Origin: Leishmania mexicana MHOM/GT/2001/U1103
Lineage: Eukaryota > Euglenozoa > Kinetoplastea > Trypanosomatida > Trypanosomatidae
DNA: 64,000 nt
NCBI RefSeq assembly: GCF_000234665.1
Contig: NC_018311.1
Coordinates: 434,001 to 498,000, forward strand
Reading direction: 5' to 3'
Part shown: piece after piece, positions 8,219-18,850 of the stretch
How positions within the stretch are numbered: position 1 is the first letter of the stretch
How the letters are laid out: each line of letters begins with the position of its first letter
Position numbers and translations under genes: made by a program
The notes under the pieces: generated by a model
Database searches by the model: none
Seen by the model: the letters and a program-made list of their open reading frames with translations, nothing else
Told to the model about the DNA's origin: nothing

Positions 8219-11200
8219 ACTAGTGGCACTGGCGCACAGACACGCAAGCGAGATCCCCCCCTCCCCTCGAGCGTGTGGAAGGGTGAGGGAGAGCGGAAAC
8301 GGGATCGACGCCGTGCTGGCGCATCAAGAGCGCAGAGTTGCACATCACCGCGCAGCGGCACGACGGGCGCGGGTGTTTGCCTCCTTACATGGTTTTGTGT
8401 GGTGATGTTCTTATCATGGCCAATCATTTTCCTTTGATGTTTTCGTTTTATTTTATTTTTTTCTGTGTGCTTCCTTTGTTGAGGAATACGTTGACACGGC
8501 ACGAACGGGACCTGTCTATATACATGTATCCTATACATGTATGCCTCCGCCTCCCCTTCCCCCCTCGCCCCCTTCTGTGTTCACGTAAGTATACATGTAT
8601 GTCGGTGTGTGTGTGTGCTGCCCGTGTGTGCGTATCAGTCTTTGCGTGTGTCTTGCACAAGACGTTCATGTCCCTCACTGGCGTGCAGGAGGGGGAGGGG
8701 GCAGCTCTTTGTGGCAAAGTGGGTCGCCGAGGTGAAGTGCTGCAGAAGGGGGGGGGGAATTTGTGTGTGTGTGCACGAAGCGGAGCGCCAGAAAACAGAA
8801 AGGGCGAGGATGAGAGCCGACACGCTGAGGACGACGCGGGAAACGGGTGCCAGGTGGCTGCGCCGCCATCCTGGACGCCTCCGTCACTCTTACCCGCTCG
8901 AAAGGGATGTGAATGTCTTTGTGCTTCTTCGGCTCACCTTCTCCGTGTTGTCGCTTGTCCCGTGTAGGGGGATGGTGGTGTAGGGAGGCCAGAGGATATG
9001 TGAGCGAGAGCGCGCGCCAAGCTATAGGTTGAAGGGGAGGGGTGGTGGTGCGGATGGTGGACATCGCCTCTCCCAACCAACTTTGATCTCTCTCGCTCTG
9101 CGCTTCGAGGTCTGTTGCGCCGCTTACCTGTGTCTGCGTGCGTGCACATCGTTGCTTTCTTTTTATTCTTGGCTCTTGGCGCTGTTCCCTTCGCCGTTTG
9201 GCACGATGACTGGCGCTTTGCCCGAGGCTGTGCAGCGGAAGAGAGAGAGTGAGGAGGGAACGGCCCAAGGCGTGTGCCCTCCACCCCCCACGCACGCACA
9301 CGCACCCGCACACGTACGCCTCATTTTTCTCCCCTCAACGATGAGCAATACGATGAAGGGAGCACGGAGAGAGTGCGCGTTGCACTTCGCGCGTGCGTGT
9401 GCGCCCCTGCTCAATCTTTTTCTTTGTTTTCTTTTTTTCTTGGTTACGGCTGGTGTCCCACTCCTCTCTCGCGGTGATGGACAGCGCTAAGTGATGCTTT
9501 CTGGCTCGTCTTTCTCTCCGTGTGGCGTGATGTGGACTCGTCGTCCTGTTGTTTGAGTAGCGACTACTGATGCTGATTCGATATGCTCTCCTCTCCCCTC
9601 CTCTTCTGTCTCCTGGGTGCTTGCAGGTGCGCCTGGTCTCACTCTCACTTACCCTCTCCGTCGTTGTAAGGTCTTACTTGTGTTTTCTTTGTTTGGTGTC
9701 TTGGTGGGCCTCACACCTCGACCACGGCTGGTTCCAACCCTCTCCAACCTTTTTCCTCTCTCCGCGTCTTCCCCACCCCACCCCACCACACCCCATCCCT
9801 CTGCCTCTGCCACTCCCCCAATGTACACTTTCCCGCGCTTGTGTCTACTTGGTTTCGCCCTCCACACCGCCTCGTTTTGCCCGCGCGCTGTTTCGCTTCG
9901 TTTTTTTTATTTTTCGTGTCGTCTGTGTGCATTTTGGGTGGTGGTGCTGACGTCATTTACCCTTTCCTGCTGTTGTGGAGCTCTTCAGCTGTTGGTCTCC
10001 CCCACCTCCCACCTCCCACCTGCCACCTGCCACCTCCAGCAGTCTGGCGCAACCGAAAAGCGGCTAAGCCATCGCGTTTTCGCTCTTATTCTCTCTTCGT
10101 CTGTTGTGGTTTCGCTTGATATGCTCTGACCTCTTTTGATGTCTCTCTCCCCCTCTCCCCTCTCTGTGTGTACGTTGACGCACACGGGGCCGATGTGCTT
10201 CTCTGCTGTCCTCGCGGTGCTTCCCTCTCTCTCTCTCTTTATATATGTATTCGTTGTCGTGTTCGCTGATGGGGCGAGAATGGCCGTTGTGCAGGCCTTC
10301 GCGTGTGCGCGAAGGAAGCGAGCGAGAGCGGCATGCAAGGCGTAGGCGAGGAGGAAGAGGGGGAGGGGGAGTATGACGGGCGAGGTGCACAGCCAGAGGA
10401 TGACGCCAATGCATGAGAAATCGACGTGAGCAATGGGGGTGTCGTGGCAATGCAAGAAAAACAAAATAGGGTGGACACGTACGAGAAGCGCGAGGGTTGA
10501 GCGATGTCAACCGGCTGTGCTGCAATCCTTTACATCTATTTTATGCCTGTATGTGTATGTCGTGTGTGTGTGTGTGTGCGCCTGTATCGCCTATTCCTTG
10601 TCTCTGTCTCTGTCTCTGTCTCTGTGTCTGTGTGTGTGTGTGTACCTTCGGGGCCATTATGTTTTTCTGTTGCACTGACGGGCTCTGCGCTTCCGTCTCT
10701 TGCCGGTTTCTTTCCATATCCATGAGTCTCTCCAAATACGGACGCCATCCTGAAGCCGTCAACCCCCTCCCCCCAAACCCCGCCAGAGAACCAGATCAAA
10801 GCGTATCTCTCTATCTGTGAGGGAAGCAAGCGAGTGTTGCACGCGCACCACATCCACAGGCGTGGCGGTGAGAGAGGGGGATGTGTGTGTGTGTGCGCGC
10901 CGGGGGAGGCATGGAGGGAGGGGGAGGATACCGGACTCCGTGGCTTTTCTCGGGGAGTCTGGTGGCTGAACCCCGAGTGCGTTCAACCTGGGTTGGCGGG
11001 AAAGCGCGAGTTTTCGAAAGAGGGAGCACACTCACGACTTGAACGGAGCTTGAGGACGCGCTGCTCTTCCCTGTCCTTCCCTGCCGTGCACATGTCCACG
11101 AACATGTACTCCCTCCGGGCCCCTCCAGGACTACTGCACCCTCTCAGTGATCCCTGCGACTGCGACTACTTCACGGAGGACAAGTAACAGTGCAGTTTGT

Positions 11201-11494
11201 GTCTCTCTCTATCGCTGTATGTGGCGAGAGAGGGACACTCGCATGCGAGCGCTTGTGCAGCCCCACCACCGCTGGCGTCTCCCCTCCCCCTCCCCCCTCC
11301 CCCCTGTCCAACGCCTGCCTCGTCTTCCGTCTGCGTCTGCGTCACCCTTCCCCGTGCGAGACGCACGCAGGCACACAGACACAGACACGCAGGCGCCCGC
11401 CAGAGAAAACGCAAGCAGAAGTCGGCTTCGCGCGCACGTGTGGTCTCTCTCTCTTGATGGCGAGCTGATGCACTTCTGCCGCCGCTGCTGCTGC
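8219..11494. other. Long gene-free spacer (3.3 kb)
   Basis: No supported gene on either strand. The + strand is strongly T/C-rich with TG repeats; long open frames here (for example 8338-8967 and 9617-10129) are composition artefacts rich in Ser, Leu, Cys and Pro with no conserved motif. It should hold the 3' UTR of the kinase gene and the spacer before the channel gene. Confidence 0.55.
10566..10643. repeat. TG and (TCTCTG)n simple repeats
   Basis: A TG run, then about five TCTCTG hexamers (10601-10628) grading into TGTGTGTG. Confidence 0.9.
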
Positions 11495-11527
11495 TGCCCA
11501 CCGCCTCTAATCTTCCTTCTATCGCAG
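11495..11527 (+). promoter_or_regulatory. Predicted trans-splice acceptor for the channel gene
   Basis: The tract CCACCGCCTCTAATCTTCCT and following bases ends in CGCAG (AG at 11526-11527). There is no ATG between here and 11700. A second candidate AG is at about 11607. Confidence 0.5.
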
Positions 11528-11551
11528 TATCCCGCCACACCTGGCACTTCG

Positions 11552-11568
11552 CCCCCCCCCCCCCCCCC
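11552..11568. repeat. Poly-C run (17)
   Basis: Seventeen consecutive C bases. If splicing uses the AG at 11526-11527, this run lies in the 5' UTR of the channel mRNA. Confidence 0.9.
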
Positions 11569-11699
11569 ACAACTGGGCGCACTGTCTTCCCGTCCCTCTG
11601 CGTGCAGGTGCACACTAGCAAAGTCGGAGACCATCCCTTGATTTCTCGTCCTCCAAGAACAGCTGCACAAGGAGTTGATCATCTGAAGAGGAAGTGGCC

Positions 11700-14600
11700 A
11701 TGCTGCGCCAATCCGCCCTTTCACCGTCGTCCGGATCGTCGGCGGCCTCTTCGCGTGGATCGTGCACGTACACTGACAGCAGCACACCGCTGCGCTCCGG
11801 GGCGTCTACGCTGGAGCCGCTCGCAGCGGGGCTCGCGACAACGCAGCCCAGCGCGCTCGCCACGCCAGTCGTCAATATGCTTTCTGCATCAGTCGTGCCG
11901 GAGCCGCATGCCCTTCCCCTCTTGGCGTTATGGAACGCTCGATCACGGGATGAGGAAAGTGTTGCACCAGAACCACCTGTCCGTGCAGACAACGCGCTCA
12001 CAACGACCGCCACCACCGGCGCTGGCAGCGTGGGCGCGGACGGAGGGGGGGAGCCACCGTGCGTGCCGATCGCCTCCCCCGCTGCCGCGGCCCCAGCTCC
12101 TGACGTGGCGAATACGGAGGCTGGCAGCTCATGGCGTTTGCGGACGGCAGACGAGGCCGCGAAGGAGCGATCCGCGTCATCCCTCGCAGACTGCGCTAGC
12201 GCACCGGAGTCAAGGCCCCCAGAGTGGCTGCCGGCGCAGCAGCGCTCTCAGCGGCGACGACAGCACTCACAGCAGCCGCTGCCTACAGCACTGCCGCTTC
12301 TTTCGATACCCGTTCCCACTCCGCACGCATATCCGCAGTCGCACCAGTCTGCCCGGCTCAGCAGGCGCGCCACTGGCTCCTCTGAGCTGCCACTGTCATC
12401 TCACGCTGCTGCTTCGCCGCCACAGCCCTCATCACCGCTCATGGTTTCCTCAGTGGGCAGCTTACCCACCGATGGACGTCGGCCAACGCTGCATCGGCGG
12501 CGCCCGTCGCAGGCGTCCGGTGACGACATCACCGCAACTTCTATGTCAACCGCGTCCTGTCGCGTGACGTCTGGAGCGGCTTCACAGTCGGAGGTGGTCC
12601 TTGCCACGTCGCCCTCGCTTAGCAGAGCGCGAGTGGCGTCAGCGTCTGCCGGCTCTCCTCACTGCTACACCGAGCTCGGCGGTGGTGGTGACCCGCGCCT
12701 CGACACGTGGCAGATCGACGAGGAGGTGGCGCAGCTCGCCCGCTCGCTACGCTCCGAAATCGCTGGTCAGCCCTTCGTGCTGACGCCGCCGTTTGGGGCC
12801 TCGCCGACTGCCCCCGCTGCAGCAGCCAGTCGCCAATCCTCGTCCTACTCCGACTTTTCAACGGGCAGCAAGGGCGGCGGAGGCGGCAGCGGCCAGCGCC
12901 GCATGAGGCGAAGCCCCAATCATGCCGCCCCCATGGCTGCCGCCACCACTACCGGGTCCGGGGAGGCCCTGACGGCGATGACTAGCACAGCGACAGGGGC
13001 GATCGGGCGCGGACCTCTCTCCCTTTTGGACTCCTCCACTTCGTCCGCGACAACCTCGATGCATCTGTGCGGTGCTGCCCGGAGCCTCACCACGCCCCAA
13101 CACCACCCGTCAAAGACGCGGCAGTTATCGCTGTCCACCTCGCAGCGGAGCCCGCCGTCGGCACAGGGCTGCCGCGCGAGGCAGCAGTGCTTCCCATCCG
13201 TGCAACCGCACCACGGAGTAGGTGGTGACCTCGTTGCTAGGGACGACGATGGTGCTCATAAAGACCGTGTTGACTCCGCCGCCGCCATGCCGCACAGCTC
13301 AGATCCTGGAAGGCAGACCCCGGCGATGTGCCCCGATGCTCGTCCTCTTGGGGTGCCACCAACGTCATCGTCACACTCCTCCACTGTGAGTGACGCCGTA
13401 ACTCTGCGTGCCGCGAGGGGTTCATGGGTAGCAGCGGAGGCAGCGACGCATACGGCTGATGCTGAGCACAATCAGCGTCATTCTCGCGTTGCAGGTGACA
13501 CAGCTGCGCCGGGCCCGTGCGAAGGTTTCGACGTTGGGCTCAGCGACGTAGCTGAGCTGCGGCGCCGTCTCCTCACGGAGGACTTCTTCTCGAGCCCCTG
13601 CCGAAAACTGCGTCGCGATGGCCGGTTCCCGTGGCAGCTGACGACCAGCGTCCTACTCTGCATCCTGCTGCTGGCGCACGTGACCTGGTATCAGCTTCCG
13701 CTGGCCTGCGCAAACGAAGCGATGCGGATGGCGATTACGAAGCACTTCATGGGCGACGACGCTTACTTCAGCAAGGACCAGGGCGACATTGTTTCGGCGC
13801 CGACGGAGTGGATGGAGAACCTCTACGCGTCCATCGAGCGCTACGTGCAGGTGTACTACAACTTGACGAACACGTCCTCCAGTGAAATGAAATACCGCTA
13901 CAACAGCGCCAACCCGACGAGTCTGTGTGAGACAGGTATCGAGCGCATGAGTAGCGTAGTCGATGACGGCGGAGGTACCAGCATGGCGAGGGGGCAATGG
14001 TGGTGGTGGCGGCGTGGTTCGGCGGACTGGAGGCCGCCGTTGCTGTGGGATGCGCGGGCAGGGGCATCACCCAGTCCGTTCAGTGACTCCGCCTCGGCTG
14101 CTAGGCGCTGCGCCCAGTCGGCCACAGCAGCCGCCGCTTCTGCGTTGGGAAACTTGGAGGAGTTGCCGCCACCGTACATCCCCGTCTCGGTCATCGCGCC
14201 CGTTCTAATGCGGGTGGAGGTGGATGTGTACTCCCGCCGGGAGGGGGCCCAGCACAAGCGAGTGAAGCGGCCTCCGCTGGAGACCGCCGCGCCGGTTCGC
14301 TGGCTGAACGGCGAGACTGCAGGCGAAAACCTTGGTAGCCATGCCCGTGGCAGCGTCGAGGAGGCAGTGGCGGACGCCGAGAACCTCGAGCACCGGTGGC
14401 TGACGTTCTCTGTCGACGCTGACCACCCGCTTGGCCCATTCGCCAGGCACAGGGAGGCGGTGCGACTACTCCGTCGGGCACGAAGGCAGGAACGGCACCG
14501 CGCCACCGAGCGCACAAAGGGCGGCACCGCCGGCCCACCCACTGAGCTCGAGGGCGCGTCCGCTAATGATGCGGGTGCACCCCCCGGCAGTGCCGCGGGC

Positions 14601-17204
14601 GGTTCTTTCACGGAGGTGGACGCTGCCCTATCCGTGGTATGCATGCCCCGGTACGATGATCTATCGGGCCGCTATTACCGTCCCTGTGCGTTGACGCAGA
14701 CGACCACGATCATCGGTGGCGAGGCGGCCGCTGCGGCTGGGATGCCGACGCACATCGTGCCAGAGTTTTCCCTCATGGACAACGTGCGTCGCATTCAGTT
14801 GGAGGTGGCGCTGAGGCACGAGACATACGAGGTGGACAACCTTGTCAGCGCTGCTGCCGCAGCGGCCAGTGGGGGTGGCTCTGATACGAAAAAGGGGGCC
14901 GGCGGTGCCAACGCGCTCAGCGCAGGCAATCTCGAAATCCGAAGCGCCTTCTCCTCGATGGGATGGCTGAAGTCGACCTTTGCTGCTCGGGCGTCGGCTG
15001 TCTTCGAGTGGCACGTCGTGAAGGACATCACGGTGCACCCAGGGGGCCTCGTAGAGACGCAGCTGCATGTGAACACGCGCGTGTGGCCGCTGGGGCTCTT
15101 ACGCAACTTCTGGACGCCGCATCTCATGGCAATGCTACTGGGCGCGCTGGCCCTGCTCAAGATTGTGCTAGAGCTGCGCGCGCTGCAGCGCATCGCTCAG
15201 TATAAGCGTCGACTGGGTCGAGAGCGCGCGGCGTTCCTCTCACGACAGCTGCAGCAAGCTCCACCGCACGCGCCTGTCGGGGGCGGCTCCGAGCACGGCG
15301 CATCAAAGGTACGGCCGCTCGCGGCCCATACCGCCTCGCTGCAGCCTGCTATTCTCAACAGGAATACGACCGTGTACGAGTGGGGGATGCCTGTTCGTCT
15401 GCCGTTCGGCCGTTCAAGTCGTCGAGCCCACAGCGGTCGAATCGAGGGGTACGCGAGGGCGACTGACAGAGCGGCCGCACCTGCGTCGGCCAGCATCTGC
15501 CCATCAGAGGTGACGCCATCGAATTACGGGACCATGGAGAGCCGCCATGACGGCGACGATCACGCTGGGAGACCAAGCAGCCACTCGGAGACGGTGCTGC
15601 AGCCGTCGGTGGTGTTAGACACCTCATTCAGCATCATTGCTTCACAGGATCAAGGCAGCTACTCGCGCAGTCGTTGTGCTCCACAAGAGGGTGCGGGAGA
15701 CGCCTCTGTGCTCCCTAGCTGGCCTTGCGAGAGTGCAGCATCGTTCTTTCCTCTGCGCGACGGTGCCGAGAGTCACCAGCACGGCGTCGACTCGAGCGTT
15801 GGCCCTGACACTTGGATCCCTGGCGCCCTGCGGCGGTTCCTTCGGGGGCGTCCGGCTCAACTGCTCGACACACCGGCGTCGTTGCAGCGCGGCCCCTTTC
15901 CGAGCACGCCAGTCCCATGCAAATCGCGGCACTACCCGAGATCCGACAAGGGTGGTGACAGAAGAGCCGGCGGCGCGCCCGTGTCGGCTGTCGCCTCCCA
16001 CGCATCGTTCCTATCCCCTCTCCACGCACCCTTGACCCCGCAGCTGGCAGAGCGCATCGCAGAGCGCAGCTACGTGGACGTGCGCGCCACGTGGCGACAT
16101 CACCTCCAACAGTCCATGGGAGCCGGCTGGCACTGGGTCGCCATCATTGCAGCCGCCTTCACGCTGAGCTACAGTGTGCTGCTGCTGGCTCCGATGCTGC
16201 CGTTCATTGAGGTGGCGCAGACGAGCGCCTACGACGCGTGGACAAGTGTACTACTCGGCGTCGCCGCGCTCATGTCGTGCGTGCTGCTGCTGAGCTACCT
16301 CCGCTTCTTCCCAACCTTCTACTTTCCTATCATGGCCTCCATCCACGTGGTGCCGAAGCTGTTCCTGTTCGGCGTGTGCGTGTCGCCGCTTTTTCTGGGC
16401 TTCGCCTTTTTCTACGTGATCGCCTTCGGGGCGCACTCAAACGGACACTTCAGCACCCTCCGCAGTGCCAGCATGGGCTTGTACTTCACCACCTATGGTG
16501 ACTCGCTGCTTGCCACCCGGGACGTGGTCGCAGACACGCCGTATGCCGTGACCGCCTTCTTCGCCAGCGTCCTCGTCGTATCGTTCGTCCTCATGTTCAT
16601 GATGATCATGCTGAACATGGCGATGGCCATCACGCAACACGAGTGGCTGCGGCTGAGGCGGCGCTTCGGCGCAGCACTGAGCACCTCCAGCCTGCTGTTT
16701 GCCGTGCGAAGCAGAGAGGAGGCGCGGAGGGGGGCCATCGAGGCGGTCCGCTCCAACCTAGAGGTGCTGTGGCTCATGCTGGGCGAAGACGAAGAGGAAG
16801 AGCGACAGAAAACGGCAGCCGCAGAGGCAGCAGCTGCCGCGCCCTCTACGCCCAGCACGCACAGCATCAGCAGCGCTGACAGCAGCAGTGGCGCGGACGC
16901 AGCACGGTTGTCTCAGTCGGCCATGTCGCCCGATCCGTCGCGCACCACAACTATACGTGAATCAGACGAGGACGGCGCGGCGGGCGGGGAGGGTGCTGGC
17001 GGAGGGGATGACCAGAAACGGCGGCTGCGGGATCGTCGGCGGTACCGCGAGCAGCGACATGCGCGTCAGGTGCGCGAGGCGGATGATGCTCACTCCGCGG
17101 GCAGGCCCTCTCATGCCGGCAGTCGTGACCGTACCGAAACGTTCACCGTCGACTCCTCGTACGAGGTCTCCGCCGCCTCCACCGCAGCACTGGATCAGCG
17201 GTGA
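11700..17204 (+). CDS. Polycystin/mucolipin-type (TRPP/TRPML) cation channel
   Basis: An 1834-residue membrane protein. The first about 640 residues are low-complexity Ser/Ala/Pro/Arg-rich sequence. Membrane segments follow at about 645-668 (S1), 1138-1160 (S2), 1477-1500 (S3), 1513-1536 (S4), 1553-1577 (S5) and 1618-1644 (S6). The S1-S2 loop is about 470 residues and carries N-glycosylation sequons at N721 and N724; a large extracytosolic S1-S2 loop is the hallmark of polycystins and mucolipins. Between S5 and S6, SMGLYFTTYGDSLLAT sits where the pore helix and filter belong, with G1600-D1601 matching the conserved Gly-Asp of both families. S2-S3 contains a roughly 310-residue low-complexity insert; the C-terminal tail is acidic then Arg-rich. 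I infer a Ca2+-permeable channel of an acidocalcisome, endolysosomal or flagellar membrane; the location is not shown by the sequence. The frame opens at a GTG two codons earlier; the first ATG is 11700. Confidence 0.82.
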   Translation: MLRQSALSPSSGSSAASSRGSCTYTDSSTPLRSGASTLEPLAAGLATTQPSALATPVVNMLSASVVPEPHALPLLALWNARSRDEESVAPEPPVRADNALTTTATTGAGSVGADGGGEPPCVPIASPAAAAPAPDVANTEAGSSWRLRTADEAAKERSASSLADCASAPESRPPEWLPAQQRSQRRRQHSQQPLPTALPLLSIPVPTPHAYPQSHQSARLSRRATGSSELPLSSHAAASPPQPSSPLMVSSVGSLPTDGRRPTLHRRRPSQASGDDITATSMSTASCRVTSGAASQSEVVLATSPSLSRARVASASAGSPHCYTELGGGGDPRLDTWQIDEEVAQLARSLRSEIAGQPFVLTPPFGASPTAPAAAASRQSSSYSDFSTGSKGGGGGSGQRRMRRSPNHAAPMAAATTTGSGEALTAMTSTATGAIGRGPLSLLDSSTSSATTSMHLCGAARSLTTPQHHPSKTRQLSLSTSQRSPPSAQGCRARQQCFPSVQPHHGVGGDLVARDDDGAHKDRVDSAAAMPHSSDPGRQTPAMCPDARPLGVPPTSSSHSSTVSDAVTLRAARGSWVAAEAATHTADAEHNQRHSRVAGDTAAPGPCEGFDVGLSDVAELRRRLLTEDFFSSPCRKLRRDGRFPWQLTTSVLLCILLLAHVTWYQLPLACANEAMRMAITKHFMGDDAYFSKDQGDIVSAPTEWMENLYASIERYVQVYYNLTNTSSSEMKYRYNSANPTSLCETGIERMSSVVDDGGGTSMARGQWWWWRRGSADWRPPLLWDARAGASPSPFSDSASAARRCAQSATAAAASALGNLEELPPPYIPVSVIAPVLMRVEVDVYSRREGAQHKRVKRPPLETAAPVRWLNGETAGENLGSHARGSVEEAVADAENLEHRWLTFSVDADHPLGPFARHREAVRLLRRARRQERHRATERTKGGTAGPPTELEGASANDAGAPPGSAAGGSFTEVDAALSVVCMPRYDDLSGRYYRPCALTQTTTIIGGEAAAAAGMPTHIVPEFSLMDNVRRIQLEVALRHETYEVDNLVSAAAAAASGGGSDTKKGAGGANALSAGNLEIRSAFSSMGWLKSTFAARASAVFEWHVVKDITVHPGGLVETQLHVNTRVWPLGLLRNFWTPHLMAMLLGALALLKIVLELRALQRIAQYKRRLGRERAAFLSRQLQQAPPHAPVGGGSEHGASKVRPLAAHTASLQPAILNRNTTVYEWGMPVRLPFGRSSRRAHSGRIEGYARATDRAAAPASASICPSEVTPSNYGTMESRHDGDDHAGRPSSHSETVLQPSVVLDTSFSIIASQDQGSYSRSRCAPQEGAGDASVLPSWPCESAASFFPLRDGAESHQHGVDSSVGPDTWIPGALRRFLRGRPAQLLDTPASLQRGPFPSTPVPCKSRHYPRSDKGGDRRAGGAPVSAVASHASFLSPLHAPLTPQLAERIAERSYVDVRATWRHHLQQSMGAGWHWVAIIAAAFTLSYSVLLLAPMLPFIEVAQTSAYDAWTSVLLGVAALMSCVLLLSYLRFFPTFYFPIMASIHVVPKLFLFGVCVSPLFLGFAFFYVIAFGAHSNGHFSTLRSASMGLYFTTYGDSLLATRDVVADTPYAVTAFFASVLVVSFVLMFMMIMLNMAMAITQHEWLRLRRRFGAALSTSSLLFAVRSREEARRGAIEAVRSNLEVLWLMLGEDEEEERQKTAAAEAAAAAPSTPSTHSISSADSSSGADAARLSQSAMSPDPSRTTTIRESDEDGAAGGEGAGGGDDQKRRLRDRRRYREQRHARQVREADDAHSAGRPSHAGSRDRTETFTVDSSYEVSAASTAALDQR

Positions 17205-17836
17205 CGCTCTCCTCCCTTCCTCCCTTCCCTCCCCCCATCACCGCGATGCGTGCGTGCGTGCTCGATGACGCCGTCGTGCGGACGTCTTGCGATTTGCTCT
17301 CGTGTTGCCAACCCGCTTCTCTGTCTTCTTTTCGGTCTGTCATCATCGCCGATCTCCTCCCCACGTCTGGGGGTGGTGGTGGTGGCACTGGGCCCTGACA
17401 CGACGGTGAGGCGTCTCCCCCCCTCCCTTCGCCGTTGTGTGTGTGTGTGGGGGGGGATGAGGGCACCGAGGGTATAAGCTTAGCGGACCGGATGAAGAGC
17501 GTGCGAGGCAGGAGGACGCCCAGACACGCCCGTGCATAATGGCACGTGCGTCCGTGGCGCGGTCTCGCTCCTCTCCTTATTCTGACGTTCCGCCACAGAC
17601 CACAGATGGATGGATGTAGAGGCCAGCACCGTTCGCCGCTTGCTCATCTTCCCCTTCTCTGTCCTCCCCGGCCTCTGCCACCGCCCTCTCCACCACGACT
17701 CTCTCGCTTTACACTTCTACTGGCTGCATTTGGCCCCACTCTCGTCGGCCATCGGCGCACTCGGGCCCCGGCAGGCCAACACGCGCGCACCCGCCACAGT
17801 CGCTCATTCCCTGCGTGTAGCTGCTGGCTGACCTCC
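17205..17836. other. Spacer between the channel and CxxC-protein genes
   Basis: Pyrimidine-rich, with no independent gene. The downstream frame is open from a GTG at 17546, and an in-frame ATG at 17606 exists, but the predicted product there is Pro/Leu/Arg composition noise. A weak splice acceptor (AG at 17819-17820 after a C/T-rich stretch) would place the start at 17837. Confidence 0.5.
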
Positions 17837-18850
17837 ATGGATGAATACGCGTGCACTTCATGTGGCACACCGGCGTGCCTGGTGCTCTCTGTCAGTCCCG
17901 CGCTGCCCTCGTCTAGCACCGTCCTTGCGGACACGGCCCAAACCCCGCCACAAGAAGGCGGCTTGCTTGGCGCGCTGCCACCTCTGGTGCAATTTTGCGT
18001 AGTCTGCGGGCACGAGTTGGCGCACCGCAGCCAAGTACCGCCTCACAAGAAGTCCGCTGGCTCAGCCGCAGTAGCGCAGGCAATGCAAAGGCGCGTGACG
18101 GCCTCGAACTCTTCATCGGAGCCTGTGGCGGTGCCGACTGCCGTGGTCTCAGTGGCTACCATGCACGCTGCTGTAGTGGCCCTCGCCCGCCAGCACCAGG
18201 CAGAGACGACGACGCTGCAGCAGGAGGTGAATCAACTGAAAGCTGTGCTGGCTGCAGCGCTGGAGCTCCATCCTTCGCTTCCAGAGCCCGAGAGGGCACC
18301 CGCGAAAGCCATTGCCTCTGCACCTCACTCGAGGGATGCGCCCTGTCTTGACTCTGATTGTGGCTGCGGTTCACATCGCGACCGTAGTGGCAGCTGCTTC
18401 AGCAGTGGCCACTCACGCACTCGATCTCCGTCGATTGTTCTACCGGCTTCTTGCGCAGCCAGGCCAGGGGTGTCTCCAGGCGAAGCAGCAGGTGCTCTTG
18501 CTGCGACGGCAGGCAACGCATCGATACCGCTGCAGCAGCTTGCACCTCCCCGTTGCTCGCGCACGCTGCCGCGTCATTCGTGCAGCTACGACAGCGATGT
18601 TGCAGTGTCTGAGTGGGCCGCTAGTGCTGATGCCGTCACCCCCCCGCAACTTGAGGCGCGGCTGAACTCAGGCTGTCGCGCATCTCCGCTGGATGGTGAG
18701 AGAGCGCGCCCGTCTGCGCCCCTCAGGCAGCAGGTGCCCTTCCCTGTTGCTGCGCTTCGACGGTCGAGCGAAGATAGCGAGCTTGACTGTCGTCAGCCTC
18801 AGCAGGACGAGTACGCGCGTCTGCGAGAGGCACTGCTGCAGCAGCTGTGA
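17837..18850 (+). CDS. Hypothetical protein with split CxxC pair and coiled coil
   Basis: A 337-residue protein not assigned to a family. Near the N-terminus C6-x2-C9 (ACTSCG) and C54-x2-C57 (FCVVCGHE) could together bind one zinc ion in a zinc-ribbon-like fold with a 44-residue loop; an extra C14 is nearby. Residues about 109-145 form a short coiled coil with regular Leu/Ala spacing (TLQQEVNQLKAVLAAALEL). The remainder is Ser/Arg-rich and probably disordered, ending LREALLQQL, which may be another short helix. The ATG at 17606 would add 77 residues of low-complexity sequence; 17837 is preferred because the N-terminus then begins directly with the Cys motif. The role is unknown; an RNA- or protein-binding adaptor is only a guess. 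Confidence 0.7.
   Translation: MDEYACTSCGTPACLVLSVSPALPSSSTVLADTAQTPPQEGGLLGALPPLVQFCVVCGHELAHRSQVPPHKKSAGSAAVAQAMQRRVTASNSSSEPVAVPTAVVSVATMHAAVVALARQHQAETTTLQQEVNQLKAVLAAALELHPSLPEPERAPAKAIASAPHSRDAPCLDSDCGCGSHRDRSGSCFSSGHSRTRSPSIVLPASCAARPGVSPGEAAGALAATAGNASIPLQQLAPPRCSRTLPRHSCSYDSDVAVSEWAASADAVTPPQLEARLNSGCRASPLDGERARPSAPLRQQVPFPVAALRRSSEDSELDCRQPQQDEYARLREALLQQL

Noticed and set aside
9617..10129. Open frame of 170 codons on the + strand
   Set aside because: Composition artefact of a T/C-rich spacer; overlapping frames are equally open.
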